NCBI GenBank assembly: GCA_017522945.1
Contig: JAFWXT010000032.1
Span: 1 to 46,725, forward strand
Source of the DNA: Clostridia bacterium
Lineage (GTDB): Bacteria; Bacillota; Clostridia; Christensenellales; Borkfalkiaceae
Length of the DNA: 46,725 nt
Direction of reading: 5' to 3'
The translations under genes were made by a program, and so were the position numbers. How positions within the stretch are numbered: position 1 is the stretch's first letter; each line of letters opens with the position of its first letter. The notes under the pieces were generated by a model. The model was not told where the DNA came from. It worked only from the letters and a program-made list of their open reading frames with translations, and made no database searches. Positions 18,363-26,221 of the stretch are shown here, piece after piece.

Positions 18363-18540
18363 AAAAAAGTGCCGACTATAGCGAAGCCGACACCTGACAA
18401 AAAAGTGACTTATTCGCTAAAGTTGCGACACTCAATTTCAACAAAATACTTCACACGAAAGATTTTATGTAACGCGAAATAGGTACACTTATGCCCTATA
18501 AGTATACTCTCGTGTTTAATATGAAATTGAGTTCGCACTT
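18363..18540 (-). ncRNA. Structured leader or small RNA with terminator, upstream of LRR lipoproteins
   Basis: The minus-strand transcript would start about five bases past the -10 at 18543-18548. A long closing stem pairs AGTGCGA plus ACTCAATTTCA (18522-18539) with TGAAATTGAGT plus TCGCAACTT (18420-18440). Inside is an asymmetric internal loop, then a second stem (18507-18515 with 18453-18461). A hairpin (18498-18506 with 18484-18492, loop AGGGC) abuts that stem. Then comes a terminator (GTGTCGGC/GTCGGCAC, 18369-18393) with TTTTTT. This could be a riboswitch-like attenuator or an independent sRNA. A 6S-like rod cannot be excluded. I recognise no known family. Confidence 0.7.
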
Positions 18541-18542
18541 TT

Positions 18543-18571
18543 AGTATAACACTTTTACTTTTTTTATGCAA
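18543..18571 (-). promoter_or_regulatory. Promoter of the structured RNA / LRR operon
   Basis: The minus strand carries -35 TTGCAT (18566-18571), 17 bases and -10 TATACT (18543-18548). I see no second promoter between the terminator at 18363 and the LRR start at 18321. Confidence 0.7.
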
Positions 18572-18602
18572 GTTTTTTATACGCCTATAAATAACTATAA
18601 TT

Positions 18603-18637
18603 AAACGCCTTAAAAGTTTTGTTCTTTTAAAGCGTTT
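18603..18637. terminator. Bidirectional terminator after spoIVA
   Basis: AAACGC plus TTAAAAG pair with CTTTTAA plus GCGTTT around a short loop. T runs on both sides make it plausible for either strand; spoIVA is the gene that would use it. A second small palindrome (GCAAATTT/AAATTTGC) lies at about 18652-18668. Confidence 0.65.
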
Positions 18638-18710
18638 TTAAATAATATAAGCAAATTTTAAATTTGCAGGAGCGCAAATTCATTGCGTTAGAAAGATTAT
18701 TCTACTAACG

Positions 18711-20186
18711 CTAAATAGTTACGCAAAATAGCGCAGTTTTCTTTTCGTTGACCAGTTTAGAAACGGTTTTTCTTAATTTATCCCTAAAAACAGCCTTCAT
18801 ACCGCCTGCTTTATCGTAAATTTCTTCGCTAACAAATGAGTAAATGGGGCGACCAAACAAATCAACGCGCATAATACCTTGCGGATTTTCGCTGTATTGC
18901 TTGCTCAAGCCTTCAACGTAATCGGCGCATTGTTTTTCCTTACCAACAACCGAATTAACTTCTGCGCCAATTTCAACTTTAACTATATGAAGCGAAGGAG
19001 CAACCGCTTTAATTTTTACGCCGTAACTGTTGCCCGTCTTAACCATTTCGGGCTTAGAAAGTGTGATTTGCTCTTCGCTTGGCGCAACTATGCCGTATCC
19101 CGTTTGTTCGGCTTCAGCTAAAGCGCCTTGCAATTTTTCGTATTGCTTTTTAGCAACTGCCGAACTTTTTACAAAACGCATAAGCGCAAGTCTTTCGCTA
19201 ATACTTTCGCCCGCCGAAAGTGATAACGCCGAATAGAAACATTCGTCGGTTGGAATAAAATCAATTTTAATCGAGCCTTCACCTAAATCAATTTCACTAC
19301 TTACCGTTAAAGCATAATCAAGTTTTTGAAGCTCTTCACATAAAATTAAATAGTCACTCATCTTTTTAATTTTAGGCGCATTATCTCTAACACAGCCTAA
19401 AAGTGGGGCTATAAGGCTATTATCGGCACTTTCAATTCGCATCCAATCAGGAATATCAACCGCAAGCGAGCGAACGGGGAACTCGTATAAAAGCCCTTCA
19501 ATAATATCTTCAACGTCGTTTTCGGTTAAATTTAAAAGATTTTTAAGTAAAACTGTAGCTCCGTATTTTTTAGCAAGTTTATCCCTTAAACTTTCAGATT
19601 CTTCTAAATTTGCGTTTTTAACGTTTAAAATTATAATAAAAGGTTTGCCTATTTCTTTAAGTTCTTTTACGGTGCGCTCTTCTGCCTTTTCGTAGGCTTC
19701 TCGCGGAATAGACGTAAACGAACCGTCGGTGGTAACTACAATACCAACGTTTGCATGCTCATTTATTACTTTTTGCGTGCCAATTTCGCCCGCTTTTTCA
19801 AAGGTTATTGGGCTTTTTTGCCAAGGGGTTTGAACCATACGTGGCTTGCCTTCTTCTTCCGCTCCAATAGCGCCGTTTACCATGTAGCCAACACAATCGA
19901 TTAGCCTAATTTTTGCTTTAATTTTTCCGCTCAACTTAATTATAGTAGCGTCTGAGGGTAAAAATTTTGGCTCGGTAGTGGTTATAGTTTTACCTGCGCC
20001 CGACTGTGGCAAACTGTCAAGAGTTTCTTGTTTTTTTGTTTTTGAAGATATACCCGGTATAACAACCGTTTGCATAAAATTTGTTAAAAAGGTTGATTTA
20101 CCCGTGCGAACCGGACCAACCACCCCGATATAAAGTTCGCCGTTCGTTCTTTTTTCAACGTCTTTATAAATATCATATTTTTGCAT
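18711..20186 (-). CDS. spoIVA: Stage IV sporulation protein A (spore coat morphogenetic ATPase)
   Basis: SpoIVA is an ATPase that polymerises on the forespore outer membrane and forms the basement layer of the spore coat. The 491 residues match the family length. Walker A is GPVRTGKST (24-32), and the GTPase-like region continues through RLIDCVGYMVNG. The conserved middle and C-terminal domains follow. The last residues (LFCVTI) keep a Cys near the end but differ from the CIIL-type tail of bacilli. The gene marks the organism as a spore former or close relative. A sigma-E-like promoter is at 20228-20256, consistent with mother-cell expression. Confidence 0.97.
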   Translation of the reverse strand: MQKYDIYKDVEKRTNGELYIGVVGPVRTGKSTFLTNFMQTVVIPGISSKTKKQETLDSLPQSGAGKTITTTEPKFLPSDATIIKLSGKIKAKIRLIDCVGYMVNGAIGAEEEGKPRMVQTPWQKSPITFEKAGEIGTQKVINEHANVGIVVTTDGSFTSIPREAYEKAEERTVKELKEIGKPFIIILNVKNANLEESESLRDKLAKKYGATVLLKNLLNLTENDVEDIIEGLLYEFPVRSLAVDIPDWMRIESADNSLIAPLLGCVRDNAPKIKKMSDYLILCEELQKLDYALTVSSEIDLGEGSIKIDFIPTDECFYSALSLSAGESISERLALMRFVKSSAVAKKQYEKLQGALAEAEQTGYGIVAPSEEQITLSKPEMVKTGNSYGVKIKAVAPSLHIVKVEIGAEVNSVVGKEKQCADYVEGLSKQYSENPQGIMRVDLFGRPIYSFVSEEIYDKAGGMKAVFRDKLRKTVSKLVNEKKTALFCVTI

Positions 20187-20227
20187 ACAACCTCCACGGC
20201 GTTCTTTAGCCGTTATTTCGATAATTT

Positions 20228-20256
20228 ATTTATATGCTAACTCTTTTGCTTTATGC
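20228..20256 (-). promoter_or_regulatory. Candidate sigma-E promoter of spoIVA
   Basis: The minus strand carries GCATAAA (20250-20256), 13 bases, then CATATAAAT (20228-20236). This resembles the mother-cell sigma-E consensus (-35 KMATATT, -10 CATACAMT), and spoIVA is sigma-E-dependent in Bacillus. I see no good sigma-A alternative. Confidence 0.5.
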
Positions 20257-20270
20257 CTTTTTTTACGCAT

Positions 20271-20308
20271 AAAAAAATATTAGCACTCGTTTAAAAGCGC
20301 TAATATTT
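20271..20308 (-). terminator. Terminator of topB
   Basis: AAATATTAGC pairs with GCTAATATTT. On the minus strand it is followed by a T-rich run, about 50 bases past the topB stop. Confidence 0.8.
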
Positions 20309-20360
20309 TATAATTTATTTTGTTTTTTATCAACATATATGCCGTTAACAAGCATATAGA

Positions 20361-22439
20361 CTACTTTTTGCTTTCAAAATCAAAAACCAACTTGCCCTTG
20401 TCAAGTTTTAATTTACTGCTAAACGGTTTGCCGTTTTTTGATTCAAAACTAATTAAATCGGTTGTGCCATCTTTTAAAACCTTAACTGCTTGTTCCTTTG
20501 AAAGGGTTGCTCCAAGTATTTTTAAATTCATTTTAAAAGCGCATTTATCGGCGGTATTTTTGCACGAATAACTATACCTATCGCGAACGACAACCCCACC
20601 GCAAAGTGGACAAACGCCTATTTCATCGCCGTAAAAACCCGTGCCTAAGTTTTTATCACTACTAAAAACCGAAGATATTTCCTGCTTTGCCATTTGAACG
20701 CTTTCATCAATAGTCATTTCACCGCGATAAACCTTTTTAAGCGCCTGACCTAACTGACTAGTTTTATATTTATCCATCGAGATATTCATATCTTCAAGCT
20801 GTTCAATTAAAAATCTACCGCCCTTTTCGATATGATAAACGTCCTTTTTAAGTGAAATATATCCACTTTTTTTGGCGTTGTCAATTATGCCTGTTCTGGT
20901 AGCCTCAGTTCCAAGCTCTAAGCCCTTAAAAATAGCCTTATACTCTTCTTCATCGTTTTCTTCGCTCTTTACCTTATCATCCTTAAAAGGGTTTTTAAGA
21001 TAATTGTTAAGTGTTTCGATGCTATAATGCTTTGGCGGTTGAGTTTGCTTTTCTTCAGGTTTAAAATCAACGTTAATTTGGTCACCTATTTGAAGGTTTG
21101 GCAAAAGTTTATCCTTTTTTTCCATACCGTCAAATTTAGTCCACCCCGCTTGTAAAACACTTGAGCCCTTTAAAAGATAATCTTCCTTTCCGCCAAGCGA
21201 AATATTTAATTCCGAACGCTCGATAATACAATCTTCTTCACAAAAAACCGCAACAAAACGGCGCATTATAGCAGAATAAACAGTGTGTTCGTCGCCAGTT
21301 AGCACCCCTTTATCAGGGATTTTATAGGTGGGGGTTAGCCCAGAGTGTGATTCAATTTTTGAATCGTCAAAAATACTTTTTTTATCCTTAAAAACAACGG
21401 GGTAACCTATATTTTTAACGTTTGACAAAATCTCCCTTATTTTACCTTTTTCGTTGGTTGCAAGGTATTCCGAGTTAGTTCTTGGATAACTGATATAGCC
21501 GTTTTCGTAAAGTTTTTGAGCAATCGCCAAACTTTTTTCCATAGGCATTTTGTATTTTTTACCCAAAAAGTTTTGAAGTTTGGTAAGCGAATACAATTTG
21601 CCGGGGTTTAAAACTTCTTTTTTTGATTTTTTATCGGTAACGATTGCGGGCAACTTATTCATTCGCTCACAACAAATATCCGCCTTGTATTTTTCGGCTT
21701 TTGGAAACTTATACTTTGAAACAAGTTCAATTTCTTCGCCGTTAGTAACCGCCTTTGAAACCAAAGCGTAATAAACTTCGGGTTTAAAGCGTTCTATTTC
21801 CAAATCTCTGTCGTAAATAGCTTTAACAATAGGCACTATTACCCTGCCCACTCGAAGAAGCGAACCCGATTTTATTGTAGCATAGCGCGTTAAATTAACG
21901 CCGTACAGCCAGTCGATATATGTACGCGAAAGCCCTTCGTTAGCAAGATTATCGTAATAACTTTGCTCTTTCATTTCTTTTAAAGCCTTTGCAACAGTTT
22001 TTGGCGTTTGATCGGGAAGCCAAAGGCGTTTTATTTGTTTTTTAGTTTTTAGCGCGTTTTGCACGCATAAACGAATGATTATTTCACCTTCTCGGTCTGA
22101 GTCGCCTGCGTTAACAATTGTATCAACGTCATCACGGTTTAAAAGGGCTTTAATGATATCAAACTGTTTTTTTACACCGCTATCAACCTTGCCGTTACTA
22201 TCGGTTTTTAACTTAAAGTTAAATTTATTAGGAAAACAAGGCAAATTATCAAGCGTCCACTTTTTGCTTGACTTATCTTCGCTATAGTCTTCAATATCAT
22301 AAAGCGAAAACAAATGCCCAAACGCCCAAGTAACTATATAATCAGGATTTTCAAAATATCCGTTTTTCTTATTCATATTACCAATGCCGGCAACAATGTT
22401 GCGCGCTAAGCTTGGTTTTTCGGCTACGATTGCAATCAT
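20361..22439 (-). CDS. topB: DNA topoisomerase III (type IA)
   Basis: A type IA topoisomerase that decatenates and relaxes negatively supercoiled DNA by single-strand passage. The 692 residues include the Toprim acids E7 and D113/D115 (AGDSDREGE). The active-site Tyr318 lies in YISYPRTNSEYL. The C-terminus has one four-cysteine zinc finger (CPLCGG...SCKNTADKC), then a short lysine-rich domain ending FDFESKK. This fits the TopB family of Firmicutes. Related genes sit on both chromosomes and integrative elements. Here the neighbour is spoIVA and no conjugation genes are present, so I take it as chromosomal. Confidence 0.95.
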   Translation of the reverse strand: MIAIVAEKPSLARNIVAGIGNMNKKNGYFENPDYIVTWAFGHLFSLYDIEDYSEDKSSKKWTLDNLPCFPNKFNFKLKTDSNGKVDSGVKKQFDIIKALLNRDDVDTIVNAGDSDREGEIIIRLCVQNALKTKKQIKRLWLPDQTPKTVAKALKEMKEQSYYDNLANEGLSRTYIDWLYGVNLTRYATIKSGSLLRVGRVIVPIVKAIYDRDLEIERFKPEVYYALVSKAVTNGEEIELVSKYKFPKAEKYKADICCERMNKLPAIVTDKKSKKEVLNPGKLYSLTKLQNFLGKKYKMPMEKSLAIAQKLYENGYISYPRTNSEYLATNEKGKIREILSNVKNIGYPVVFKDKKSIFDDSKIESHSGLTPTYKIPDKGVLTGDEHTVYSAIMRRFVAVFCEEDCIIERSELNISLGGKEDYLLKGSSVLQAGWTKFDGMEKKDKLLPNLQIGDQINVDFKPEEKQTQPPKHYSIETLNNYLKNPFKDDKVKSEENDEEEYKAIFKGLELGTEATRTGIIDNAKKSGYISLKKDVYHIEKGGRFLIEQLEDMNISMDKYKTSQLGQALKKVYRGEMTIDESVQMAKQEISSVFSSDKNLGTGFYGDEIGVCPLCGGVVVRDRYSYSCKNTADKCAFKMNLKILGATLSKEQAVKVLKDGTTDLISFESKNGKPFSSKLKLDKGKLVFDFESKK

Positions 22440-22523
22440 ATAATTATTTGCGCTCCATTTTTTAGTAATTTTAATATAAGTTTATTTTTGCCTACTTTTT
22501 AAAGTAATTTTCAATGCTACATT

Positions 22524-22552
22524 ATTGTATCACAAAGAGCCAAATTTTTCAA
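22524..22552 (-). promoter_or_regulatory. topB promoter
   Basis: The minus strand carries -35 TTGAAA (22547-22552), 17 bases and -10 TACAAT (22524-22529). Confidence 0.6.
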
Positions 22553-22639
22553 GTTAAAAAATGTATTTAAAGCTATTTTACCAAATTGTTACCTTTAATT
22601 AACCGCGATTTAACTTTTGCTATGTTAAACTGATATCAT

Positions 22640-22800
22640 AAAGAATGGTTAATCAAGTTTTTCCATTCTTTAGGGCGTAGCGCGTTAATAGCCAAAACAA
22701 CGCGCGAAAAATTAGCCAACCCATCTCCTTCTTTTTATGTAAGCGCCGCAAAAAGCGTTTACGGCGGGAAACGGCCCTTCACCGTTTCCCGTTTTATTTT
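22640..22800 (+). ncRNA. Candidate small RNA with anti-SD-like tract and strong terminator
   Basis: There is no credible gene between topB and the MATE gene, but a run of hairpins is present on the plus strand. They are AAGAATGG/CCATTCTT (22641-22670), GCGCGTT/AACGCGC (about 22680-22705), GTAAGCGC/GCGTTTAC (about 22739-22761) and a terminator CGGGAAACGG/CCGTTTCCCG (22765-22791) followed by TTTTATTTT. Between hairpins two and three lies single-stranded CCCATCTCCTTCTTTTT (about 22720-22736), complementary to Shine-Dalgarno sequences. The promoter is uncertain: TTAACT-18-TATCAT at 22610-22639, or an extended -10 TGCTATGTT. Confidence 0.55.
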
Positions 22801-22977
22801 GCCCTTTTTAAATAATAATTCTATCACAACTAACAGTTAATAAATCAAAATTTGTTTATTTCATAGCCTAATGGTTTTTGTTTTTATCAAAAGTTTTATT
22901 TTACTTGTTTCGCACTCATTCTTAAACAGTTATACCAAATAATTTCACCTTTTAACAATTTATGGCCATTAAAACGA

Positions 22978-23006
22978 TTGATTTAAAAATAGCGTTGTGG
23001 TAAAAT
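22978..23006 (+). promoter_or_regulatory. Promoter and overlapping inverted repeat, MATE gene
   Basis: TTGATT (22978-22983), 17 bases, TAAAAT (23001-23006). An imperfect inverted repeat brackets the promoter (ACCAAATAATTTCACC near 22934 and GGTAAAATTGTTTGGT at 22999-23014), the right arm covering the -10. A TTTATGGCCATTAAA palindrome lies between the arms. It could be a repressor site or a leader hairpin. Confidence 0.55.
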
Positions 23007-23029
23007 TGTTTGGTAATTTAAGGTGATAT

Positions 23030-24445
23030 ATGAGTTTAAAAAGATTTATAGGGAACAAGGCATTTTATAAATACGTTTTTATTATGGTTTTGCCTATAAT
23101 ATTACAAAATGGGCTTAATAACTTTGTTAACTTACTCGATAACGTTATGGTAGGCTCGCTTGGTACAGAACAAATGAGTGGGGTTGCAATAGTAAACCAA
23201 CTTATTTTCGTTTACATTTTGTGCGTATTTGGCGGAACAGCAGGCGCTGGTATTTTTACTGCGCAGTACTACGGAAACGGTAACAACGAAGGTATTAAAC
23301 ACACTATTCGTTTTAAATGGTATATGTGCACGGTAATAGCTTTAATTGCCGGCTTAATATTTTTATTCTTTCACGAGCCTTTAATTCGCTTATTTTTAAA
23401 CGAAGGTAGCGAAACGGGCGATTTAGAACTTGCCTTTAAGTATGCAAAACAATATTTTGTAGTTGTTATTTTTGCACAAATACCAAACACTATAACACAA
23501 ATTTATTCGGGCACTTTGCGCGAAACAGGCGAAACTATGCAACCTATGATAGCAAGTTTAGTTTCGGTTTTTGCAAATGCAATACTTAACTATATTTTAA
23601 TATTCGGCAAGCTTGGATTACCTGCTTTAGGTGTTACTGGCGCGGCAGTTGCCACGTTAATTGCACGAATTATCGAATGCGCTTACGTTATAATTTATAC
23701 CAACACTCACACGCATAAATATCCATTCTTTAAACGCGTGTTTGAAAGCTTTAAAATCCCCGTTTTCCTACTTAAAAAACTACTTTCAAAGGGCATCAAC
23801 CTTTTAGCAAACGAATCGCTTTGGTCAATCGTTCAAACCGCACTTCTTTACTGCTATTCGCTTCGCGGACTGTCGGTTATCGCCGCAATGAACATAACTA
23901 ACACCTTTAATAATTTGTTCAGCATCGTATTTTTATCGCTCGGCAACGCAATAGCAATAATCGTTGGCAACTTACTCGGCGCTGGCAAACTTGAAGAAGC
24001 AAAGGATGCAGACAATAAAATTTTAGCGCTTTCTTTTGCTTGTTGCTTTGTTTTGGGCGGATTGCTTGCAATCTTGTCACCAGTACTCGTTCATCTTTAC
24101 AAGGTTGAAGAAGAAGTTAAAACTCTTGCAGTAACCTTTTTACTAATCGTTTCGGCATTTATGCCTATCCATTCGCTACTTCACGGAACTTATTTTACCT
24201 TGCGTTCGGGCGGAAAAACCATGTTAACCTTTATTTTTGACAGTGGGTTTTCAACCTTCGTATCACTTCCACTCGCCTTTGTTTTAGCCACCTTTACTCA
24301 ATTAAGCGCACCACTTATATACTTATGCGTATTTTCGGCAGATATAATCAAGGTAGTTTGGGGATTAATACTTTTGAAAAAAGGCGTTTGGATAAACAAT
24401 ATAGTTTCGGGCGATAATAACGAGCTTGAAAATAAAACTGCTTAA
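23030..24445 (+). CDS. MATE family multidrug efflux transporter
   Basis: An integral membrane exporter that swaps cationic drugs or metabolites for Na+ or H+. The 471 residues carry about 12 membrane segments. The family N-terminus is clear: VLPIILQNGLNNFVNLLDN, VMVGSLGTEQMSGVAIVNQ and GGTAGAGIFTAQYYG. SD AAGGTG lies four bases from the ATG. It is followed 44 bases later by mntP and the two are probably co-transcribed. The substrate is not predictable from sequence. Confidence 0.92.
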   Translation: MSLKRFIGNKAFYKYVFIMVLPIILQNGLNNFVNLLDNVMVGSLGTEQMSGVAIVNQLIFVYILCVFGGTAGAGIFTAQYYGNGNNEGIKHTIRFKWYMCTVIALIAGLIFLFFHEPLIRLFLNEGSETGDLELAFKYAKQYFVVVIFAQIPNTITQIYSGTLRETGETMQPMIASLVSVFANAILNYILIFGKLGLPALGVTGAAVATLIARIIECAYVIIYTNTHTHKYPFFKRVFESFKIPVFLLKKLLSKGINLLANESLWSIVQTALLYCYSLRGLSVIAAMNITNTFNNLFSIVFLSLGNAIAIIVGNLLGAGKLEEAKDADNKILALSFACCFVLGGLLAILSPVLVHLYKVEEEVKTLAVTFLLIVSAFMPIHSLLHGTYFTLRSGGKTMLTFIFDSGFSTFVSLPLAFVLATFTQLSAPLIYLCVFSADIIKVVWGLILLKKGVWINNIVSGDNNELENKTA

Positions 24446-24489
24446 ACCTTTTTAAATCTAATAATTATTTTTAAGGAATATATATTTTT

Positions 24490-25071
24490 ATGAGTTTTAT
24501 TGAACTTTTAATTATGGGGGTTGCTCTTTCGATGGATGCGTTTGCAGTATCTATATGTAAAGGCTTAAAAATGCGCCCCTTTAATATTAAACAAGCGCTT
24601 TTAGTTGGGCTTTTCTTTGGCGGAGCGCAAGGGCTTATGCCACTTATCGGTTGGTTTTTAGGTAAACAATTTGAATCCTATATAACAAGTTTCGACCATT
24701 GGATTGCTTTTGTATTACTTGCTTTTATTGGTATTAAAATGATTATTGAAGCGCTTAAAAAGGATGATGGCGAAGAATGTGACTGTTGTGAAACAAGCTT
24801 TAAAATAGGCGAACTTGCCATAATGGCTATTGCAACCAGTATCGACGCCCTTGCCGTTGGCATTACCTTTGGCCTTTTACCTAACGTAAATATTTTATCT
24901 GGCGTTAGCATAATAGGCATTACCACCTTTACCCTTTGCATAGGCGGAACTTTTATCGGCTATAAGTTCGGCTCGGCACTTAAAAACAAAGCGGAAATCG
25001 CAGGCGGTATAGTTTTAGTACTTATCGGCTTAAAAATTCTTTTAGAACATTTAGGCATTTTAGTTTTTTAG
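24490..25071 (+). CDS. mntP: Manganese efflux pump MntP
   Basis: A small six-helix exporter that removes excess Mn2+. The 193 residues form two inverted halves, each with the conserved Asp motif (ALSMDAFAVS with D16, TSIDALAVG with D119). The cytosolic loop between halves carries a GEECDCCE cysteine cluster that could sense or bind metal. SD AAGGAA precedes the ATG. It is downstream of the MATE gene. I saw no yybP-ykoY Mn riboswitch in the leader. Confidence 0.93.
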   Translation: MSFIELLIMGVALSMDAFAVSICKGLKMRPFNIKQALLVGLFFGGAQGLMPLIGWFLGKQFESYITSFDHWIAFVLLAFIGIKMIIEALKKDDGEECDCCETSFKIGELAIMAIATSIDALAVGITFGLLPNVNILSGVSIIGITTFTLCIGGTFIGYKFGSALKNKAEIAGGIVLVLIGLKILLEHLGILVF

Positions 25072-25129
25072 TTTTATAATATTTGAATTTTTATTACTTG
25101 TTCTCAGCCCAATATTTTCTATTATCATC

Positions 25130-25192
25130 TTGATATCCCTTATCGTCATCCTGATATCCCTTATCGTCATTTTGATATCCCTTATCGTCATC
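25130..25192 (+). repeat. 21-bp tandem repeat, three copies
   Basis: Three units of TGATATCCCTTATCGTCAT plus two variable bases occupy 25130-25192 and run directly into a dispersed palindromic repeat (25193). The short open frame they create (repeated SLIVIL) is a by-product, not a gene. Confidence 0.85.
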
Positions 25193-25215
25193 CTGAGCAA
25201 CGTCGAAGGATCTCA
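25185..25215. repeat. Dispersed palindromic repeat, copy 2
   Basis: The CGTCATCCTGAGCAACGTCGAAGGATCT sequence belongs to the same family as 11811 and 27421, attached to the 21-bp tandem repeat. Confidence 0.75.
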
Positions 25216-25311
25216 TCAAGCTATAACGATTGATATTATAAGCAACATAAACTACATATATTTTTTAAAAAATATTTCAACTGTTGCTCAACATAACAAC
25301 AAAACAAACAC

Positions 25312-25350
25312 ATAAAAAGTGGCGATATAAGTTAATTATCGCCACTTTTA
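25312..25350. terminator. Bidirectional terminator after ferritin-like gene
   Basis: AAAAGTGGCGATA pairs with TATCGCCACTTTT. A similar sequence occurs at 27288 and 39989, so this is a recurrent terminator type in this genome. Confidence 0.85.
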
Positions 25351-25355
25351 TTTAT

Positions 25356-25862
25356 CTACTCACAAATATTAATTTCGTTATATATTTTCTCTAACAAGTT
25401 TAAATGCAATTCTTCATCCATAGCAATTCGCGACAAAAGTTCGCATAAACTTTGGTTTTGGGTGCGCGTTGCTAACTGCTTGTAAGCATAAATTGCCTGT
25501 CGTTCGCCTTGCGCGTTATTTAAAATAATTTGCTTTAAATCGCTTTCGTAATCGGCGTAACTACCCGAAAAATAGTTATACTTACCCGCGTAAACGGGCG
25601 CACCACCAAAAAAGAAAATAGCCTTTGCTAATTTACTTAAATGTACCATTTCACTTTCGGCTATTTTTTCAAAAATAGTTGAAAGATTGCAGTCGTTTAC
25701 TATAACCGATTGATACGAATAGGTAGTAACCGCGGTAAGTTCAGAAAATCTACCGGCGTATAAATCATACAACTCAATAAGTTCGTCGTTTGTGATTTTA
25801 CCCGAAAGCTCGGGGTAAGGTAAAGCAAGTGAAAATTCCATTATAAATTTATCCCTTGCCAT
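25356..25862 (-). CDS. Ferritin-like diiron-carboxylate protein
   Basis: A 168-residue four-helix bundle protein. The metal ligands expected for a ferritin-like diiron site are all in place: E41, E71 with H74 (ESEMVH), E120 and E150 with H153 (DEELH). This points to a rubrerythrin or ferritin-like oxidoreductase, but there is no rubredoxin domain. The C-terminal half resembles proteins annotated as ferritin-like or Mn-catalase-related in Clostridia, with probable roles in oxidative stress. It follows the XRE gene by 34 bases on the same strand and may be co-transcribed with it. Confidence 0.75.
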   Translation of the reverse strand: MARDKFIMEFSLALPYPELSGKITNDELIELYDLYAGRFSELTAVTTYSYQSVIVNDCNLSTIFEKIAESEMVHLSKLAKAIFFFGGAPVYAGKYNYFSGSYADYESDLKQIILNNAQGERQAIYAYKQLATRTQNQSLCELLSRIAMDEELHLNLLEKIYNEINICE

Positions 25863-25896
25863 TATACGCTTACGCGCGACTTTTTGTTATTTTGGC

Positions 25897-26097
25897 TTAC
25901 CGTCTATCCGTTCTACCAAGTAGATAATCAAGAGTGACCCCAAAATAATCGGCGAAACGAATTAAGGTTTCATAATCCGCTTGTCTTTCTAAATTTTCAT
26001 ATCTACTTATACTGTTTTGATTCATATTTAAATCAATTGCCATTTTAAGTTGTGAGATTTTTTTCTTTTTTCTTAACTCTTTTAGCCTAAATTTCAT
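25897..26097 (-). CDS. XRE-family HTH transcriptional regulator
   Basis: A 66-residue protein that is essentially one Cro/CI-type helix-turn-helix. It opens with MKFRLKELRKKKKISQ, the recognition helix region is NMNQNSISRYEN, and a C-terminal FADYFGVTLDYLLGRTD closes the fold. It is divergent from the lipoprotein gene at 26222. Two perfect palindromes in the gap (26156-26176, 26181-26199) are the likely operators, so it probably represses the lipoprotein promoter. The ferritin-like gene downstream may be part of the same regulon. Confidence 0.9.
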   Translation of the reverse strand: MKFRLKELRKKKKISQLKMAIDLNMNQNSISRYENLERQADYETLIRFADYFGVTLDYLLGRTDRR

Positions 26098-26147
26098 CGA
26101 TTCTTCCCACTAATAAATAATAATTTTTAAAATCATCATTATTTTTA

Positions 26148-26199
26148 TTGACACAATTATACCAACTTGGTATAATAAAAATATCCCATTTTGGGATAT
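26148..26199 (+). promoter_or_regulatory. Consensus promoter with two perfect palindromic operators
   Basis: TTGACA (26148-26153), 17 bases, TATAAT (26171-26176). A perfect 21-base palindrome (ATTATACCAA-C-TTGGTATAAT, 26156-26176) covers the spacer and -10. A second perfect palindrome (ATATCCCA-TTT-TGGGATAT, 26181-26199) covers the start point. Both are well placed for repression by the adjacent XRE protein. Confidence 0.8.
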
Positions 26200-26221
26200 T
26201 TATACTTTTGGAGGCATTTTT

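Noticed and set aside
20361..22439. topB as sign of an integrated conjugative element
   Set aside because: No relaxase, T4SS, integrase or attachment site nearby, and spoIVA is the neighbour.
22646..22681. An 11-codon ORF (starts MVNQVFPFF) in the sRNA region
   Set aside because: No Shine-Dalgarno, and it covers hairpin one; nothing suggests an attenuator peptide.
25130..25315. Short ORF of repeated SLIVIL residues
   Set aside because: By-product of the 21-bp tandem repeat; no SD or conservation signal.
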